In this document: positions 51,343-60,901 of the stretch, in pieces
Numbering within the stretch: the stretch's first letter is position 1
Layout of the letters: every line of letters starts with the position of its first letter
Assembly: GCF_003752415.1 (NCBI RefSeq)
Contig: NZ_RKHG01000001.1
Coordinates: 806,001 to 870,000, forward strand
Length of the DNA stretch: 64,000 nt
Source: Luteococcus japonicus
Lineage (GTDB): Bacteria; Actinomycetota; Actinomycetes; Propionibacteriales; Propionibacteriaceae
Direction of reading: 5' to 3'
The notes under the pieces: generated by a model
What the model saw: the letters and a program-made list of their open reading frames with translations, nothing else
Told to the model about the DNA's origin: nothing
The model's database searches: none
Made by a program: the position numbers and the translations under genes

Positions 51343-52653
51343 TTACTTGGTCAGCTCGGTGAGCTTGGTCTGCAGACCCTCGAAGTTGCTCTTGGGATCC
51401 TTGCCGGCGATCACATTGGCCGAGGCGTCCTGGATGGCCTGGGTGGCGTCGTTGTACGCGACGACCTTCGGGCGGGCCTTGGCTGTGGCGATGGACTCCT
51501 TCAACACAGGCAGGTAGGGAAGCTGCTTCACCAGGTCTGCATCGGCGTAGAGGGACTCGCGGGTGGGAGCCAGGGTGGCCTTCTGCGCAGCGGTCTTCTG
51601 CTGGGCCTCCTCGCCGTACCACTTGATGAAGTCACGGGCGGTGCCGAGGTTCTTCGCGGTCTTCGAGATGGCCAGGTTGTGGCCACCCAGGGTGGACACG
51701 CCGGGGCCCTCGAGGCCGGGCAGCGGGGCGATGCCGAACTTGTCGGCAACCTTCGACGAGCCGTCCTTGGCCTGCATCAGGGAGTAGATGTAGGGCCACT
51801 GGCGCAGGAAGACGAGCTTGCCGTCCTGGAAGGCCTGGCGGCTGGGCTCCTCCATCCAGGTGGTGGCGGCCTTGGGGATGGTGCCGTCCTTGAAGGAGTC
51901 CTGCAACCACTGGACACCCTTGAGGGCGGCCTCGGAGTTCACCTGCGGCTTGCCGTCCTTGTCCAGGAACTCGGCGCCGGAGGAGTTGACGATCTCGGTG
52001 ATGTTGCAGGTCAGGCCCTCGTACTTCTGGAACTGGCCGCCATAGCAGTCCAGGCCCTTGCCCTCGGGCAGGGCCTTGACCTTGGTGCAGGCCGCCTTCA
52101 TGTCGGACCAGGTCTTGGGGGCCTCCTTGATGCCGGCCTTCTCCAGCAGGTCCTTGCGGAAGTAGAGCATGGCGCCGTCCGAGCTGGTCGGGTAGGCGTA
52201 GAGCTTGTCGAAGTAGGTGGCGCCGTCGACGGCGGGCTGCAGCATGCCGTCGGTGGGGAACATGTCCTTGGGCAGCTCATGCACCCACTGCTTGGCGGCG
52301 AACTCGGCGGTCCAGACGATGTCCAGGTAGAGCACGTCGAAGTTCGAGGCGCCCTTGGTGTTGGCATTGTCGACCATCTTCTGGCGCTGCTCATCGGCGG
52401 AGGCCGAGAGCTGCACGAAGGTCACCTTCTCGTTCGGGTGCTCCTTGTTCCACTCGTTGAGCAGGGGCTGCACCAGGTTGTTGTTGTCCTTGCCCTGGAC
52501 GAAGGTGATCGGACCCTTCTGGTCCCAGTTGAGAGCAGCGGTGCTCTCGCCCGACGTGGCCTTGTCGCCGCCGCCGCACGCTGCGGTGGCCAGGACAGCA
52601 ATGACGGAGAGGCCGGCGAATGCGACGCGCTGGGCCTTGTTTGTGGTTGCCAT
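51343..52653 (-). CDS. Sugar ABC transporter substrate-binding lipoprotein (LpqY/MalE-like)
   Basis: 436 aa. A lipoprotein signal peptide with lipobox TAAC (AVLATAACGGGD, Cys about residue 26) anchors it outside the membrane. The family-1 solute-binding fold is shown by ITFVQGKDNNNLVQPLLNEW, FDVLYLDIVWTAEFAAKQWV and KLYAYPTSSDGAMLYFRKDLL. The VVWTAEFA-type segment and operon layout resemble trehalose/maltose importers (LpqY-SugAB, ThuE), so an alpha-glucoside substrate is the best guess. GAGG lies 9 nt before ATG. Confidence 0.9.
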   Translation of the reverse strand: MATTNKAQRVAFAGLSVIAVLATAACGGGDKATSGESTAALNWDQKGPITFVQGKDNNNLVQPLLNEWNKEHPNEKVTFVQLSASADEQRQKMVDNANTKGASNFDVLYLDIVWTAEFAAKQWVHELPKDMFPTDGMLQPAVDGATYFDKLYAYPTSSDGAMLYFRKDLLEKAGIKEAPKTWSDMKAACTKVKALPEGKGLDCYGGQFQKYEGLTCNITEIVNSSGAEFLDKDGKPQVNSEAALKGVQWLQDSFKDGTIPKAATTWMEEPSRQAFQDGKLVFLRQWPYIYSLMQAKDGSSKVADKFGIAPLPGLEGPGVSTLGGHNLAISKTAKNLGTARDFIKWYGEEAQQKTAAQKATLAPTRESLYADADLVKQLPYLPVLKESIATAKARPKVVAYNDATQAIQDASANVIAGKDPKSNFEGLQTKLTELTK

Positions 52654-52932
52654 GGACTGGATCCTCACTTCTTTGTGTGACCCCCGAGGAGCGGGGACTG
52701 CAGCAGCAGCCTAACCACATGTCCCGGCGGTTCAACCACCAGAGGCCGCATTGCCACGAATTTGTTATCAACGGGCCGATGCCACCCCCAAACATTTCCC
52801 CACCCAGCGCAAGGCGGCAGCAGTTTCCCCTTGTCAGAAAGAATTGGCAGGTTCAAACTCTCATCGTCTTCTGACCCTGCGGTCAGAACAACATGGCACG
52901 CCACAGAACCGGACATGAACGCACCACACGCA
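52654..52932. other. Promoter region of the sugar ABC operon
   Basis: AT-richer than its surroundings. It contains the perfect inverted repeat TTCTGACC-ctgc-GGTCAGAA at 52869-52888, about 215 bp before the lipoprotein start, and a related TGTCAGAAAGAATTGGCA at 52835-52852. These may be operator sites for an unlinked regulator. No gene is supported here. Confidence 0.5.
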
Positions 52933-52968
52933 GCATGAGGCGCCCGCCGAATGGCGGACGCCTCATGC
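52933..52968 (-). terminator. Terminator after the DUF3618 gene
   Basis: gcatgaggcg..ccgcc gaat ggcgg..cgcctcatgc, a 15-bp stem with one internal mismatch, 18 bp beyond the stop codon. Confidence 0.75.
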
Positions 52969-52986
52969 GATGAAGTAGCTGCGAGA

Positions 52987-53442
52987 TCAGCGCTTGGCAG
53001 CCTTCTTGACCTGCTTGGCCGCGATCCTGCGCTGGTGGCGGGCCTCCTTGGCGAGCACCTTCTGCTGGGCGCTGGTCTCCTTGCGCACCTGCAGGGCGAG
53101 GGCCTTGGCCTCCTTCACGGCGGACTTGGTCTTGCTCCGGTTGCGGACGCCCTTGACCACCGCGCGCACCACGGCCAGCCCGATGGCAGCGGCACCAGCG
53201 GCAACGCCCGCGACGCTCAGCCGGTCGGTCCGCCATCCGTCATCGTCCTTGACCTGGCTCTTGAGGTGGCTCACCTCACCCATCGCGAAGGCCTTGGCCT
53301 CGTCGACGCTGCGCTGCTTGACGGCCTTGGGGTGGACCTCGGTGACAAGGCCCTCGACGTTGGCGGTCATCCGCGCGCGAGCTGCGGCGATGTCCGCCTT
53401 GATCTGGGCGGCAGAGCGATTGTCGGTCTTCTTGTCAGCCAT
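52987..53442 (-). CDS. DUF3618-containing protein
   Basis: 151 aa. The N-terminal block SAAQIKADIAAARARMTANV is DUF3618 (IxxDIxxtRxrL pattern). A hydrophobic Gly/Ala segment follows (SVAGVAAGAAAIGLAVVRAVV) and the C-terminal half is very rich in Lys and Ala (KEARHQRRIAAKQVKKAAKR). Small actinobacterial membrane-linked proteins of unknown role. ATG 53442 has AGGAG 6 nt upstream. Confidence 0.8.
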   Translation of the reverse strand: MADKKTDNRSAAQIKADIAAARARMTANVEGLVTEVHPKAVKQRSVDEAKAFAMGEVSHLKSQVKDDDGWRTDRLSVAGVAAGAAAIGLAVVRAVVKGVRNRSKTKSAVKEAKALALQVRKETSAQQKVLAKEARHQRRIAAKQVKKAAKR

Positions 53443-53604
53443 GGGCTCTCCTGTCTGGCACTTCTTGTCTCGGGTACCGCGGGCGACGGATCCCGCGCTG
53501 CGGGCTCCACGTTCCACCACAGCCTATGCCCCACGCGCCCCCGCTGTGTCCTTCCACCCCGGTGGAGCTGTGCGCTGTTGGCGAACCGTGGCTATTCTCG
53601 CGTC

Positions 53605-54084
53605 ATGACCGAACGTCTCGCCGCTAGCTCCCCAGCCCCCGCATTCACCCTGCCCGACGCCCAGGAGCAGCCGGTCAGCCTGGCCGACTTCGCGGGCAAG
53701 AAGGTCATCCTCTACTTCTACCCGGCCGCGATGACACCCGGCTGCACCATCCAGGCCGTCGACTTCACCGCCGCAGCCAAGGAACTGTTTGAGGCCGGGT
53801 ACACCGTCGTCGGGATCAGCCCGGACTCCCCCGCCAAGCTGGCGAAGTTCGCCCAGAAGGAGAACCTCTCGGTGCTCCTGTTGGCGGATCCGGAGCGCGA
53901 GGCGCTCACCTCCTACGCCGCCTTCGGCAAGAAGATGCTCTACGGCAAGGAGATCGAGGGAGTCATCCGCTCCACCTTCGTCATCGACGTCGACGAGGCC
54001 GGGCAGGGAACCGTCGAGGTGGCCCAGTACAACGTCAAGGCCACCGGACACGTCGCCAAGCTGCGCCGGGAGCTGGGTATTTGA
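53605..54084 (+). CDS. Peroxiredoxin, BCP/PrxQ type
   Basis: 159 aa. It reduces hydrogen peroxide and organic peroxides with thiols. The peroxidatic Cys lies in YFYPAAMTPGCTIQAVDF (Thr-Pro-Gly-Cys-Thr), and VGISPDSPAKLAKFA follows. The usual resolving Cys five residues later (CxxEAxxFrd) is Val/Ala here, so it may work as a 1-Cys enzyme with an external thiol. ATG 53605 follows TATTCT by 6 nt, a leaderless pattern. Confidence 0.9.
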   Translation: MTERLAASSPAPAFTLPDAQEQPVSLADFAGKKVILYFYPAAMTPGCTIQAVDFTAAAKELFEAGYTVVGISPDSPAKLAKFAQKENLSVLLLADPEREALTSYAAFGKKMLYGKEIEGVIRSTFVIDVDEAGQGTVEVAQYNVKATGHVAKLRRELGI

Positions 54085-54111
54085 CCCGCGTCCCCTAGAC
54101 TGCTGCCTCGA

Positions 54112-54196
54112 GCCGAAGTGGTGGAATTGGCAGACACGCAGGATTTAGGTTCCTGTGCCTTCGGGCGTGAGGGTTCAAGTCCCTTCTTCGGCACCA
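54112..54196 (+). tRNA. tRNA-Leu (TAG)
   Basis: 85 nt with long variable arm (TGCCTTCGGGCGT) and encoded CCA. Acceptor GCCGAAG/CTTCGGC, anticodon stem CAGGA/TCCTG with loop TTTAGGT. Confidence 0.95.
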
Positions 54197-54401
54197 GATC
54201 ATCCCGCGACCCCCTGTCTGACCGTGACATGGCGCCAGTTCTTGCACGTGCCGCTGCTGGGTGCACGTGGCACCCCGCACAAGCGTCGCCAGGTGCAGCA
54301 GGTGGCGCAAGGTGCCGCGGGCGTTGCCTCGTCAAGGCGTTCAATGCCTGAGCCTCGAAATTCGGTGGCGGGATCCTGTCCTGGCCCGGCAGGCTGAGCG
54401 C

Positions 54402-55553
54402 ATGAGCTTCACCATCTGCGAGATCGCCGTGCCAACCCGCGACGCTGTCGACCCGTCGTGGGTGATGACCCAGAGCGACGAGATCCGGCTGGCCGAGGCA
54501 CTCGACGTGCTGGGCGCCGACGACTTCCACACGCCCCTGGCCCTTGCCGTCCATGGGATGCGCCATCAGGACGACGGGTGGATGGTTGCCCTGGTGGCCT
54601 TCGATGGCATCGATACCGCGTGTCTCCCCACCGGTTCGCACGGCCTGCCCCTGATCAGCTGGGAGGCGGACCTGGCACCCGCACCAGGGCTGGTCCTGGG
54701 AGTGGCAGGCGTCTCGGGGCACATCCATGACAACACCACCCTCGCGGAACTCCACGTCATCGTCCCCGTCGAACATCGTCGTCGCGGAATCGGGCGCGCC
54801 CTGCTCCGGGCCTCGGAGCGGGTGGCCGCCGACCGCGGCTGCACCACCGTGCAGTGCTGGGCCGACCACCGGCCCGTCCTGGGCGACGAGCCCACCATCA
54901 CGGCCCCGACGGGATTCGGCACCGTCGCCCTTGCCGATGACGCCACGGCTTTCGCCCTGGCCAGCGGTTACGTCCTGGAACAGTGCGAGCGGCACTCATC
55001 CTGTCCGCTGCCGGGCGACGAGCAGCAACTGGACCGGCTCTGGGCCGAGGCCCTGCCATGTGCGGAAGGCTACGAGCTGCGCACCATCATCGACGAGCTG
55101 CCCGAGGAGCTGTTGGAACCCTTCGCCGCGATGATGCGGCACTTCACCGAGCAGATGCCCAATGCCGGGTTGGAATCCGAACCCGAGGACTGGACCCCAG
55201 AGCGGATCCGACGCGCCGAGCAACGTCGGCGGGCCACCGGCCGGCGCAGCGTCACCACCGTCGCGCTGGACCGGGCCACCGGAGCGATGGCCGCCACCAC
55301 GGGTATCACCACCGATCCCGCTCACGAGCAGGTCTGCTACCAGCAGCACACCGTCGTCGACGCCGGCCACCGAGGCCACCGGCTGGGACTGCTCAGCAAG
55401 GTCGCCAACCACCGAGCCGTCGCCAAGCACTTCCCCGAACGACGACGCCTGCACACCTGGAATGCCGGGGAGAATCGCTGGATGCTCTCCATCAATGACC
55501 GGATGGGCTTTGTGGAGGGTGTGACGGAGGGGGCGTGGCAGAAGCGCCTGTGA
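54402..55553 (+). CDS. Double-GNAT N-acetyltransferase
   Basis: 383 aa with two GNAT modules. The first has the acetyl-CoA loop VPVEHRRRGIGRALLRASER (about residues 123-142); the second has VVDAGHRGHRLGLLSKVANHR near residue 325 and NRWMLSINDRMGF. Similar two-domain proteins are common in actinobacteria, MshD (mycothiol synthase) being one; this one is longer and cannot be assigned. No clear ribosome-binding site at ATG 54402. Separated by 205 nt of non-coding DNA from tRNA-Leu. Confidence 0.82.
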   Translation: MSFTICEIAVPTRDAVDPSWVMTQSDEIRLAEALDVLGADDFHTPLALAVHGMRHQDDGWMVALVAFDGIDTACLPTGSHGLPLISWEADLAPAPGLVLGVAGVSGHIHDNTTLAELHVIVPVEHRRRGIGRALLRASERVAADRGCTTVQCWADHRPVLGDEPTITAPTGFGTVALADDATAFALASGYVLEQCERHSSCPLPGDEQQLDRLWAEALPCAEGYELRTIIDELPEELLEPFAAMMRHFTEQMPNAGLESEPEDWTPERIRRAEQRRRATGRRSVTTVALDRATGAMAATTGITTDPAHEQVCYQQHTVVDAGHRGHRLGLLSKVANHRAVAKHFPERRRLHTWNAGENRWMLSINDRMGFVEGVTEGAWQKRL

Positions 55554-55588
55554 CCAGCCAAGGCCCCTGCCGGTGCCACCATGGGGAC

Positions 55589-56893
55589 ATGCAACGCCGT
55601 CACCTCTTGAGGCTGTCCGCCCTGGCCATCACCGCCCCGCTGACTGCCTGCCGCGACCAGGAGCCAGCTCCGGCCCCGACGCCTTCTGCCACGGCGCCCG
55701 CCGGGATGGTGCTGCTCGCCCCCGGCGAGACGAAGGTCGGGGCCCCGCAGGAAGCGGCAGAGATCACCGCCGCCTCTGGCAAGGCCGCCTGCGCCTTTGC
55801 CGCCCGTCTGGCGAAGGCCATCGCGGAGAACGACGACCTGCTGGTCTCCCCCATCTCGCTGGCCCTGCCCCTGGCCATGCTGGCCAACGGCGCGAAGGCC
55901 ACCACCCTGGCCAAGCTGCAGACCCTGCTGGGCTATGGCAGCCTCGCGGAGATGAACGGCCAGCTCGGCGCCGTCCAGCAGGCACTGGCCTCGCGCAACC
56001 ACACCGTCGAGAAGGGCACGCGTAGCGGCGAGGTGGCGCTGGAAGTGGCCAATGCCCTGTGGGCGCAGCAGGCCACACCCGTCAGGCAGACCTTTCTGAC
56101 CGCCTGCGCCCGCTGGTACGGCGCCGGTGTGCAGGGCGTCGACTTCACCGCGCCGCAGTCCACCGCCAATGCCATAAACAGTTGGGCGGACGAGCACACC
56201 CACGGCCGGATCAAGGACCTGGTCAGTCCCGACGCGATCACGCCCGCCACCAGCCTGGTGCTGACCAATGCCACCTGGTTCACGGCGCCATGGGCCGACG
56301 GGTTCAGCCGCGGCGACCGGCTGCCCTTCACCCACGATGACACCAGCACCACCACGGTGGAATCCTTCCGAGCCGCCAGCAGGCAATGGGCCGACGGCCC
56401 CGGCTGGCGGGCCAGCTGCCTGGACTACCTCGGCGACGAGCTGGCGATGGCCTTCGTCCTGCCCGACAAGGGCAAGGACCAGGCCCTGCTGGACGGCTGG
56501 GCCACGGGTGGCCTGCACCGGATGCTGACCGGCTGGCGCACCGCCCAGGTGGCATTGACCGTACCGATGTGGCAGCACGAGCAGGAGCTCGTCCTGAAGG
56601 AGGCGCTTCACAGGATGGGCATCAAACACCTCTTCGTCGAGGACACGGACGTGGACCTGACTGGCATCCGCGACGAGGAGATGGCCCTCACCGCGGTGGT
56701 GCAGAAGACGTGGATCTCCGTCGACGAGAAGGGCACCGAGGCCGCCGCCGCCACTGCCGCCTATGTGGGGGCCACGTCCGCCCAGCCTCCCCAGGAACGC
56801 CACGACCTCGTACTGGACCGCCCCTTCTGGTACGTCATCTTCGACCGCCAGACCACGACGCCCCTGTTCGTGGGGCGAGTCGCGAAGCCTTAG
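55589..56893 (+). CDS. Serpin, secreted lipoprotein
   Basis: 434 aa. The lipoprotein signal peptide ends at LTAC (Cys about residue 21), followed by a Pro/Ala linker, so the protein is anchored outside the membrane. The serpin core includes [56 protein letters not shown] and [19 protein letters not shown]. The reactive-loop hinge [14 protein letters not shown] starts at E380 (P17) and matches the inhibitory consensus; counting gives P1 as Thr396 and P1' as Ser397, suggesting elastase-like targets. CACCAT lies 6 nt before the ATG. Its stop overlaps the convergent dinB stop. Confidence 0.92.
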   Translation: MQRRHLLRLSALAITAPLTACRDQEPAPAPTPSATAPAGMVLLAPGETKVGAPQEAAEITAASGKAACAFAARLAKAIAENDDLLVSPISLALPLAMLANGAKATTLAKLQTLLGYGSLAEMNGQLGAVQQALASRNHTVEKGTRSGEVALEVANALWAQQATPVRQTFLTACARWYGAGVQGVDFTAPQSTANAINSWADEHTHGRIKDLVSPDAITPATSLVLTNATWFTAPWADGFSRGDRLPFTHDDTSTTTVESFRAASRQWADGPGWRASCLDYLGDELAMAFVLPDKGKDQALLDGWATGGLHRMLTGWRTAQVALTVPMWQHEQELVLKEALHRMGIKHLFVEDTDVDLTGIRDEEMALTAVVQKTWISVDEKGTEAAAATAAYVGATSAQPPQERHDLVLDRPFWYVIFDRQTTTPLFVGRVAKP

Positions 56894-58254
56894 GCCTCGA
56901 CGGGCTCGGCCGCCGGGGAATCCCAGGTCATCGGGAGCAGGGCCTCCGGGCGGGTCAGCGCTTCGTCGTCGGTGCGGAAGGTGCGCACCGGGCCGACGCC
57001 GGTCAGCCGGGTCTCGAAACGCACCGTCACCCGCCCCAGACCGGAGCCCCAGACCCAGCCGCGGCCGAAGTCCGGGTGCTCCATCTCGCTGCCGGGGCTC
57101 CATCCGCCGCGGCCGCGCACCCGCACGGGCGGTGCTTCGAGGCTGGTGGTGACCACGTCCTGCTCACGCACCTGGTCACCCTCCAGGTCGAAGAGTTCCT
57201 CCTGCGCCGCCTGGGTGAAGTTGGCGACACCGACGCCCAGCAGGCGCACCCCCTCGCGGACGTCGAGGGCGGCGAGCAGGTCTCGTGCCACCTGGGCGAT
57301 CCGCTCCGTGCTGTCCGTCGCCCCGTTCAGGGTGCGAGAACGGGTCCAGGTGGTGAAGTCCCCCAACCGCACCTTCAGCGTGATGGTGCGGGCGAACTGG
57401 CCGGAACGCCGCAGCCGGTCCGCGACGATGGCGGCGTCCCGGGTGGCGGTCCGCTCCAGTTCCGGCCGGTCCGTCAGGTCCGTCTCGAAGGTGTCCTCGA
57501 TGGAGATGGACTTGGCCTCCCGGTGTGGACTCACCGGCCGGTCGTCCCGGGCGAAGGCCAGCTCGTGCAGCGCCTCGCCCCAGGTACGCCCCACCTCACG
57601 GACCAGCTCGGCCGGCTCGGCCCGCTGGAGGTCCGCGACGGTCTTGATCCCCAACCGCTCCAACTTCTCCATCGTCACCGGCCCGACCCCGGGGACCGCT
57701 CGGGCCGGCAGTGGGGAGACCACCTCCACCTCACTGCCCGGGCTCACCACCAGCAGACCATTGGGCTTGGCCATCTCGCTGCCCACCTTGGCGATGAACT
57801 TGCTGGAGCCGATCCCGACGCTCGCCGTCAGTCCCTCGGTGCGCTCGAAGAGGTCCGCGCGCAGCTGCTGCCCCAGCGCCCGCAGCGCGTCGAGGTCACG
57901 GCAGTCGTGGCCTCCGGCCTCCAGGTCCACGAAGGCCTCGTCGATGCTCAATGGTTCCACCAGCGGCGACAGCTCCCGGAGCAGTGCCATCACGATCTGG
58001 CTGGACTGGCGGTAGACGTCGTAGCGGCCGGACAGGAAGGCGGCATTCGGAGCCCTGCGCCGTGCCTCGTGGGAAGGCATCGCGGAACGCACCCCGAAGG
58101 CACGCGCCTCATAGCTGGCCGTCGAGACCACGCCGCGCTGCCCCACGCCCCCGACGATCACCGGCTTTCCGCGCAGGGATGGCTTGTCGCGCTGCTCGAC
58201 AGCGGCGAAGAAGGCGTCCAGGTCCAGGTGGAGGATGCTGGCGGTCGGCCTCAC
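56890..58254 (-). CDS. dinB: DNA polymerase IV
   Basis: 454 aa, Y-family translesion polymerase. [15 protein letters not shown] and [12 protein letters not shown] carry the catalytic acids; [19 protein letters not shown] and [17 protein letters not shown] (helix-hairpin-helix) follow. The little-finger domain runs to about residue 345. The last residues AAEPVEA are encoded by a dispersed repeat at 56893-56911, so the C terminus has grown or changed through that repeat. GTG 58254 is chosen; upstream the frame reads only tandem repeat sequence. No clear SOS box was seen. Confidence 0.93.
   Translation of the reverse strand: MRPTASILHLDLDAFFAAVEQRDKPSLRGKPVIVGGVGQRGVVSTASYEARAFGVRSAMPSHEARRRAPNAAFLSGRYDVYRQSSQIVMALLRELSPLVEPLSIDEAFVDLEAGGHDCRDLDALRALGQQLRADLFERTEGLTASVGIGSSKFIAKVGSEMAKPNGLLVVSPGSEVEVVSPLPARAVPGVGPVTMEKLERLGIKTVADLQRAEPAELVREVGRTWGEALHELAFARDDRPVSPHREAKSISIEDTFETDLTDRPELERTATRDAAIVADRLRRSGQFARTITLKVRLGDFTTWTRSRTLNGATDSTERIAQVARDLLAALDVREGVRLLGVGVANFTQAAQEELFDLEGDQVREQDVVTTSLEAPPVRVRGRGGWSPGSEMEHPDFGRGWVWGSGLGRVTVRFETRLTGVGPVRTFRTDDEALTRPEALLPMTWDSPAAEPVEA
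56893..56911 (-). repeat. Dispersed repeat copy encoding the DinB C terminus
   Basis: ggcctcgacgggctcggcc on the plus strand, one mismatch to the complement of the consensus; encodes AEPVEA and the adjacent stop region of dinB. Confidence 0.75.
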
Positions 58255-58256
58255 GG

Positions 58257-58318
58257 CCCCTCGACAGGCTCGGGGCGCGGATCCACAGGCTTGGGGCGCG
58301 GATCGACAGGCTCGGGGA
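58257..58318 (-). repeat. Three tandem dispersed-repeat copies upstream of dinB
   Basis: cccctcgacaggctcgggg, then two more copies of (g/a)atc(c/g)acaggct(t/c)gggg spaced 21-22 nt apart, filling the gap between the folA fusion stop and the dinB start. Confidence 0.75.
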
Positions 58319-58324
58319 TCGTGG

Positions 58325-59281
58325 TCACAGTTCGGAGACCTTGCGCGTGTAGACCTGCACGCCGTCGCGTTCCTCGTCGAGCTGCAGGCCAAGACCCGTC
58401 GCGATCGCCACGGAGGCAGCATTCCCGGGGCGGACGGCGGCGCGCAGTTCGGCGTCGCGGTCGATCAGCTGCAAGGCGGCGATCCCGGCGCGGGCCATCT
58501 CCTCGGCATAGCCCTGCCCCTGCGCCTCCGGGGCGAAGCGGTAGTACAGGCTCCACGCGCCATCGGGCAGTTCCTTGCTGCGACGCACGCCGCCGACGCC
58601 GATCGGGGCGTCGTGGAGGCTGTCGCGCACCAGCCAGTAGCCCAGGCCGTCGTTGAGCCAGTGCTCAACATTCGCCTGGATGCCGGCCATGTGGCGCTCC
58701 ATCGGCACCTCCGGCAGGTCCGGTGCCGTGTAGAGCCGCGCCCAGTCATCCAGGTCGTCGGGACCGACAGGGACCAGGGTGAGCCGCTCTGTGTGCGTGA
58801 TCGGGAAGCGACGGGTGAAGTCGAACTCGCCGCGCGGCTCGCGCACCAGGCAGCGCCACTCGTCGGGATCGACGTCGGGGAAGGTGATCTCACCCGGTGC
58901 CTCGTCGTGCACCTCGGTGATGTCCAGCTCCGTGAGGTAGTCCCACATGTTGCGGTAGACCTGCCCGCCGCCGCAGACGAAGCACACGTCGTCCAGTGCC
59001 TCGGCCAGTTCCAGCGCCATCTCCACCGAGCCGACGGCAAAACTGGGCGCGGACTCCTTGTCGCTCAGCTCGATCTGCTCGGGATCCCGGCTGACGACGA
59101 TCGTGGTGCGCCCGGGCAGGTAGCCACCGATGGCCTCGTGGGTGTGGCGGCCCATGATGATCGGGTGCCCCATGGTGGTGGCCTTGAAGCGTTCGAAGTC
59201 CTCCCGGAACTTGAAGGGCTGGTCGTGACCGTCACCGATCACCCCATTACGGCCGACAACGGCGATGGCGATGACGCGCAT
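58325..59281 (-). CDS. folA: Dihydrofolate reductase fused to a GNAT acetyltransferase domain
   Basis: 318 aa, twice the usual DHFR. Residues 1-158: [75 protein letters not shown]. The usual LPW motif reads QPF (Trp to Phe), while the catalytic Asp (REDFERF) is kept. Residues about 160-318 form a GNAT of the RimJ-like class: [69 protein letters not shown]. No stop or frameshift lies between the domains. It stands between thyA and dinB in one minus-strand cluster. Confidence 0.9.
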   Translation of the reverse strand: MRVIAIAVVGRNGVIGDGHDQPFKFREDFERFKATTMGHPIIMGRHTHEAIGGYLPGRTTIVVSRDPEQIELSDKESAPSFAVGSVEMALELAEALDDVCFVCGGGQVYRNMWDYLTELDITEVHDEAPGEITFPDVDPDEWRCLVREPRGEFDFTRRFPITHTERLTLVPVGPDDLDDWARLYTAPDLPEVPMERHMAGIQANVEHWLNDGLGYWLVRDSLHDAPIGVGGVRRSKELPDGAWSLYYRFAPEAQGQGYAEEMARAGIAALQLIDRDAELRAAVRPGNAASVAIATGLGLQLDEERDGVQVYTRKVSEL

Positions 59282-59361
59282 TCCCTGCTCCCCTCACGTG
59301 GTCCTGCCGTCATCCTCCCAAGTCCGGGCCCGCTTCGCCAGTGCTTCAGATCACCAGGCGC

Positions 59362-60174
59362 TCAGACCGCGATCGGTGCCTTGATCCCCGGATGGGGGTC
59401 GTAGTTGATCACCTCGATGTCTGCGAGTTCGAACCTGTCGATCTCGCGGACGTCGGGGTTCAACTGCAGCTGCGGCAACGGGCGCGGCTCGCGGCCGAGC
59501 TGCAGCTGCACCTGGTCGAAGTGGTTGGAGTAGATGTGCGCATCGCCGAAGGTGTGCACGAAGTCCCCCACCTCGAGGTCACAGACCTGCGCCACGAGGT
59601 GCGTCAACAGCGCGTAGGAGGCGATGTTGAAGGGCACTCCGAGGAAGATGTCCGCACTGCGCTGGTACAGCTGGCAGGACAGTTTCGCCGTGCGGCCGTC
59701 GGTGGCCGGGGTCACGTAGAACTGGAACATCGTGTGGCATGGCGGCAGGGCCATCGCGTCCACGTCGGCCACATTCCAGGCGCTGACGATGTGGCGGCGC
59801 GAGTCCGGGTTGTGCTTGATGGACTCGATCACCGCGGCAAGCTGGTCCACGTGCTCACCCGAGGGCGTAGGCCAGCTGCGCCACTGGTAGCCGTAGATGG
59901 GGCCCAGGTTGCCGTCCTCGTCGGCCCACTCGTCCCAGATCGTGATGCCGTTGTCGTGCAGCCATCCGACATTGGTGTCCCCGCGCAGGAACCACAGCAG
60001 CTCCCCGAAGATGCTGCGGGTGTGCAGCTTCTTCGTGGTGAGCAGCGGGAATCCCTGCTGCAGGTCGAAGCGCATCTGGTGGCCGAAGATGCTGCGGGTG
60101 CCGGTCCCGGTCCGGTCGGACTTGTCGATGCCCGTGTCCATCACGGTGCGGAGCAGGTCAAGATATTGCTGCAT
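59362..60174 (-). CDS. thyA: Thymidylate synthase
   Basis: 270 aa, ThyA-type. It methylates dUMP to dTMP with methylene-tetrahydrofolate, giving dihydrofolate that the next gene's enzyme reduces. [42 protein letters not shown], the nucleophile in [13 protein letters not shown] and [24 protein letters not shown] are all present, ending PIAV as usual. AGGAGA lies 6 nt before ATG 60174; the start overlaps the rdgB end by 17 nt. Confidence 0.96.
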   Translation of the reverse strand: MQQYLDLLRTVMDTGIDKSDRTGTGTRSIFGHQMRFDLQQGFPLLTTKKLHTRSIFGELLWFLRGDTNVGWLHDNGITIWDEWADEDGNLGPIYGYQWRSWPTPSGEHVDQLAAVIESIKHNPDSRRHIVSAWNVADVDAMALPPCHTMFQFYVTPATDGRTAKLSCQLYQRSADIFLGVPFNIASYALLTHLVAQVCDLEVGDFVHTFGDAHIYSNHFDQVQLQLGREPRPLPQLQLNPDVREIDRFELADIEVINYDPHPGIKAPIAV

Positions 60175-60901
60175 CGGCAGTCTCCTCGGTCTCGTCCTCG
60201 CCCTCGGGGCGAGCGGCGTGCTCACTGGCCAGCTTGAGATTCAGCAGGCCCGCCATGATCGGCAGGATGGCCTCGACGGCCTGCCCGCGATGACTGATCC
60301 GGTTCTTGTCCTCCGGGTCCAGTTCGGCGCTGGTGAGACGACGGCCGTCGTGGTCCGGGGCATCGTCGGGGCAGAAGATCGGGTCATATCCGAAGCCGTT
60401 CTCCCCGTGCCGCTCGAAGGCGATGTCACCGCTCCATTCCCGGCGCACCGTCTCCGCCTGGCGCATCCCCTCCATGCCGTCGGGCACGACGAAGGCCATC
60501 GCGCAGACGAAGCGTGCGGTGCGCTCCCCCAGCGGGACATCGCTGATCTGGCGCAGCAGCAGGTCATTGTTGGCCTCGTCGTCGCACTCAGGGCCCGCCC
60601 AGCGGGCGGAGCGCACCCCGGGGCAGTTGTTCAGCACGTCCACCTCGATACCGGAATCATCTGCCAGGGCAGGGATCCCGGTACGCAGCGCGCAGGTGCG
60701 GGCCTTGATCAGGGCATTGCCCTCGAAGGTGCGCTCGGTCTCCGCCGGCTCCTCGTACTGCTCGACGTCGGACAGCCCCAGGATGGCGATGGGCAGTTCC
60801 GCGGCCTCGACCACGGCGCGCAACTCGCGCAGCTTCTTCGGGTTGTTGGTGGCCAGCACCACCTGCGGGCGGGTTGCCGGGCGCTCCTCGGTGCTGGACA
60901 T
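60158..60901 (-). CDS. rdgB: XTP/dITP diphosphatase (non-canonical purine NTP pyrophosphatase)
   Basis: 247 aa. [19 protein letters not shown] (SxNxxK-type start), [41 protein letters not shown] and [12 protein letters not shown] are the family motifs. It removes inosine and xanthosine triphosphates from the nucleotide pool. ATG 60901 overlaps the rph stop by one base (TGATG). The C-terminal 20 residues are acidic and not conserved, and overlap the thyA start. Confidence 0.94.
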   Translation of the reverse strand: MSSTEERPATRPQVVLATNNPKKLRELRAVVEAAELPIAILGLSDVEQYEEPAETERTFEGNALIKARTCALRTGIPALADDSGIEVDVLNNCPGVRSARWAGPECDDEANNDLLLRQISDVPLGERTARFVCAMAFVVPDGMEGMRQAETVRREWSGDIAFERHGENGFGYDPIFCPDDAPDHDGRRLTSAELDPEDKNRISHRGQAVEAILPIMAGLLNLKLASEHAARPEGEDETEETADAAIS

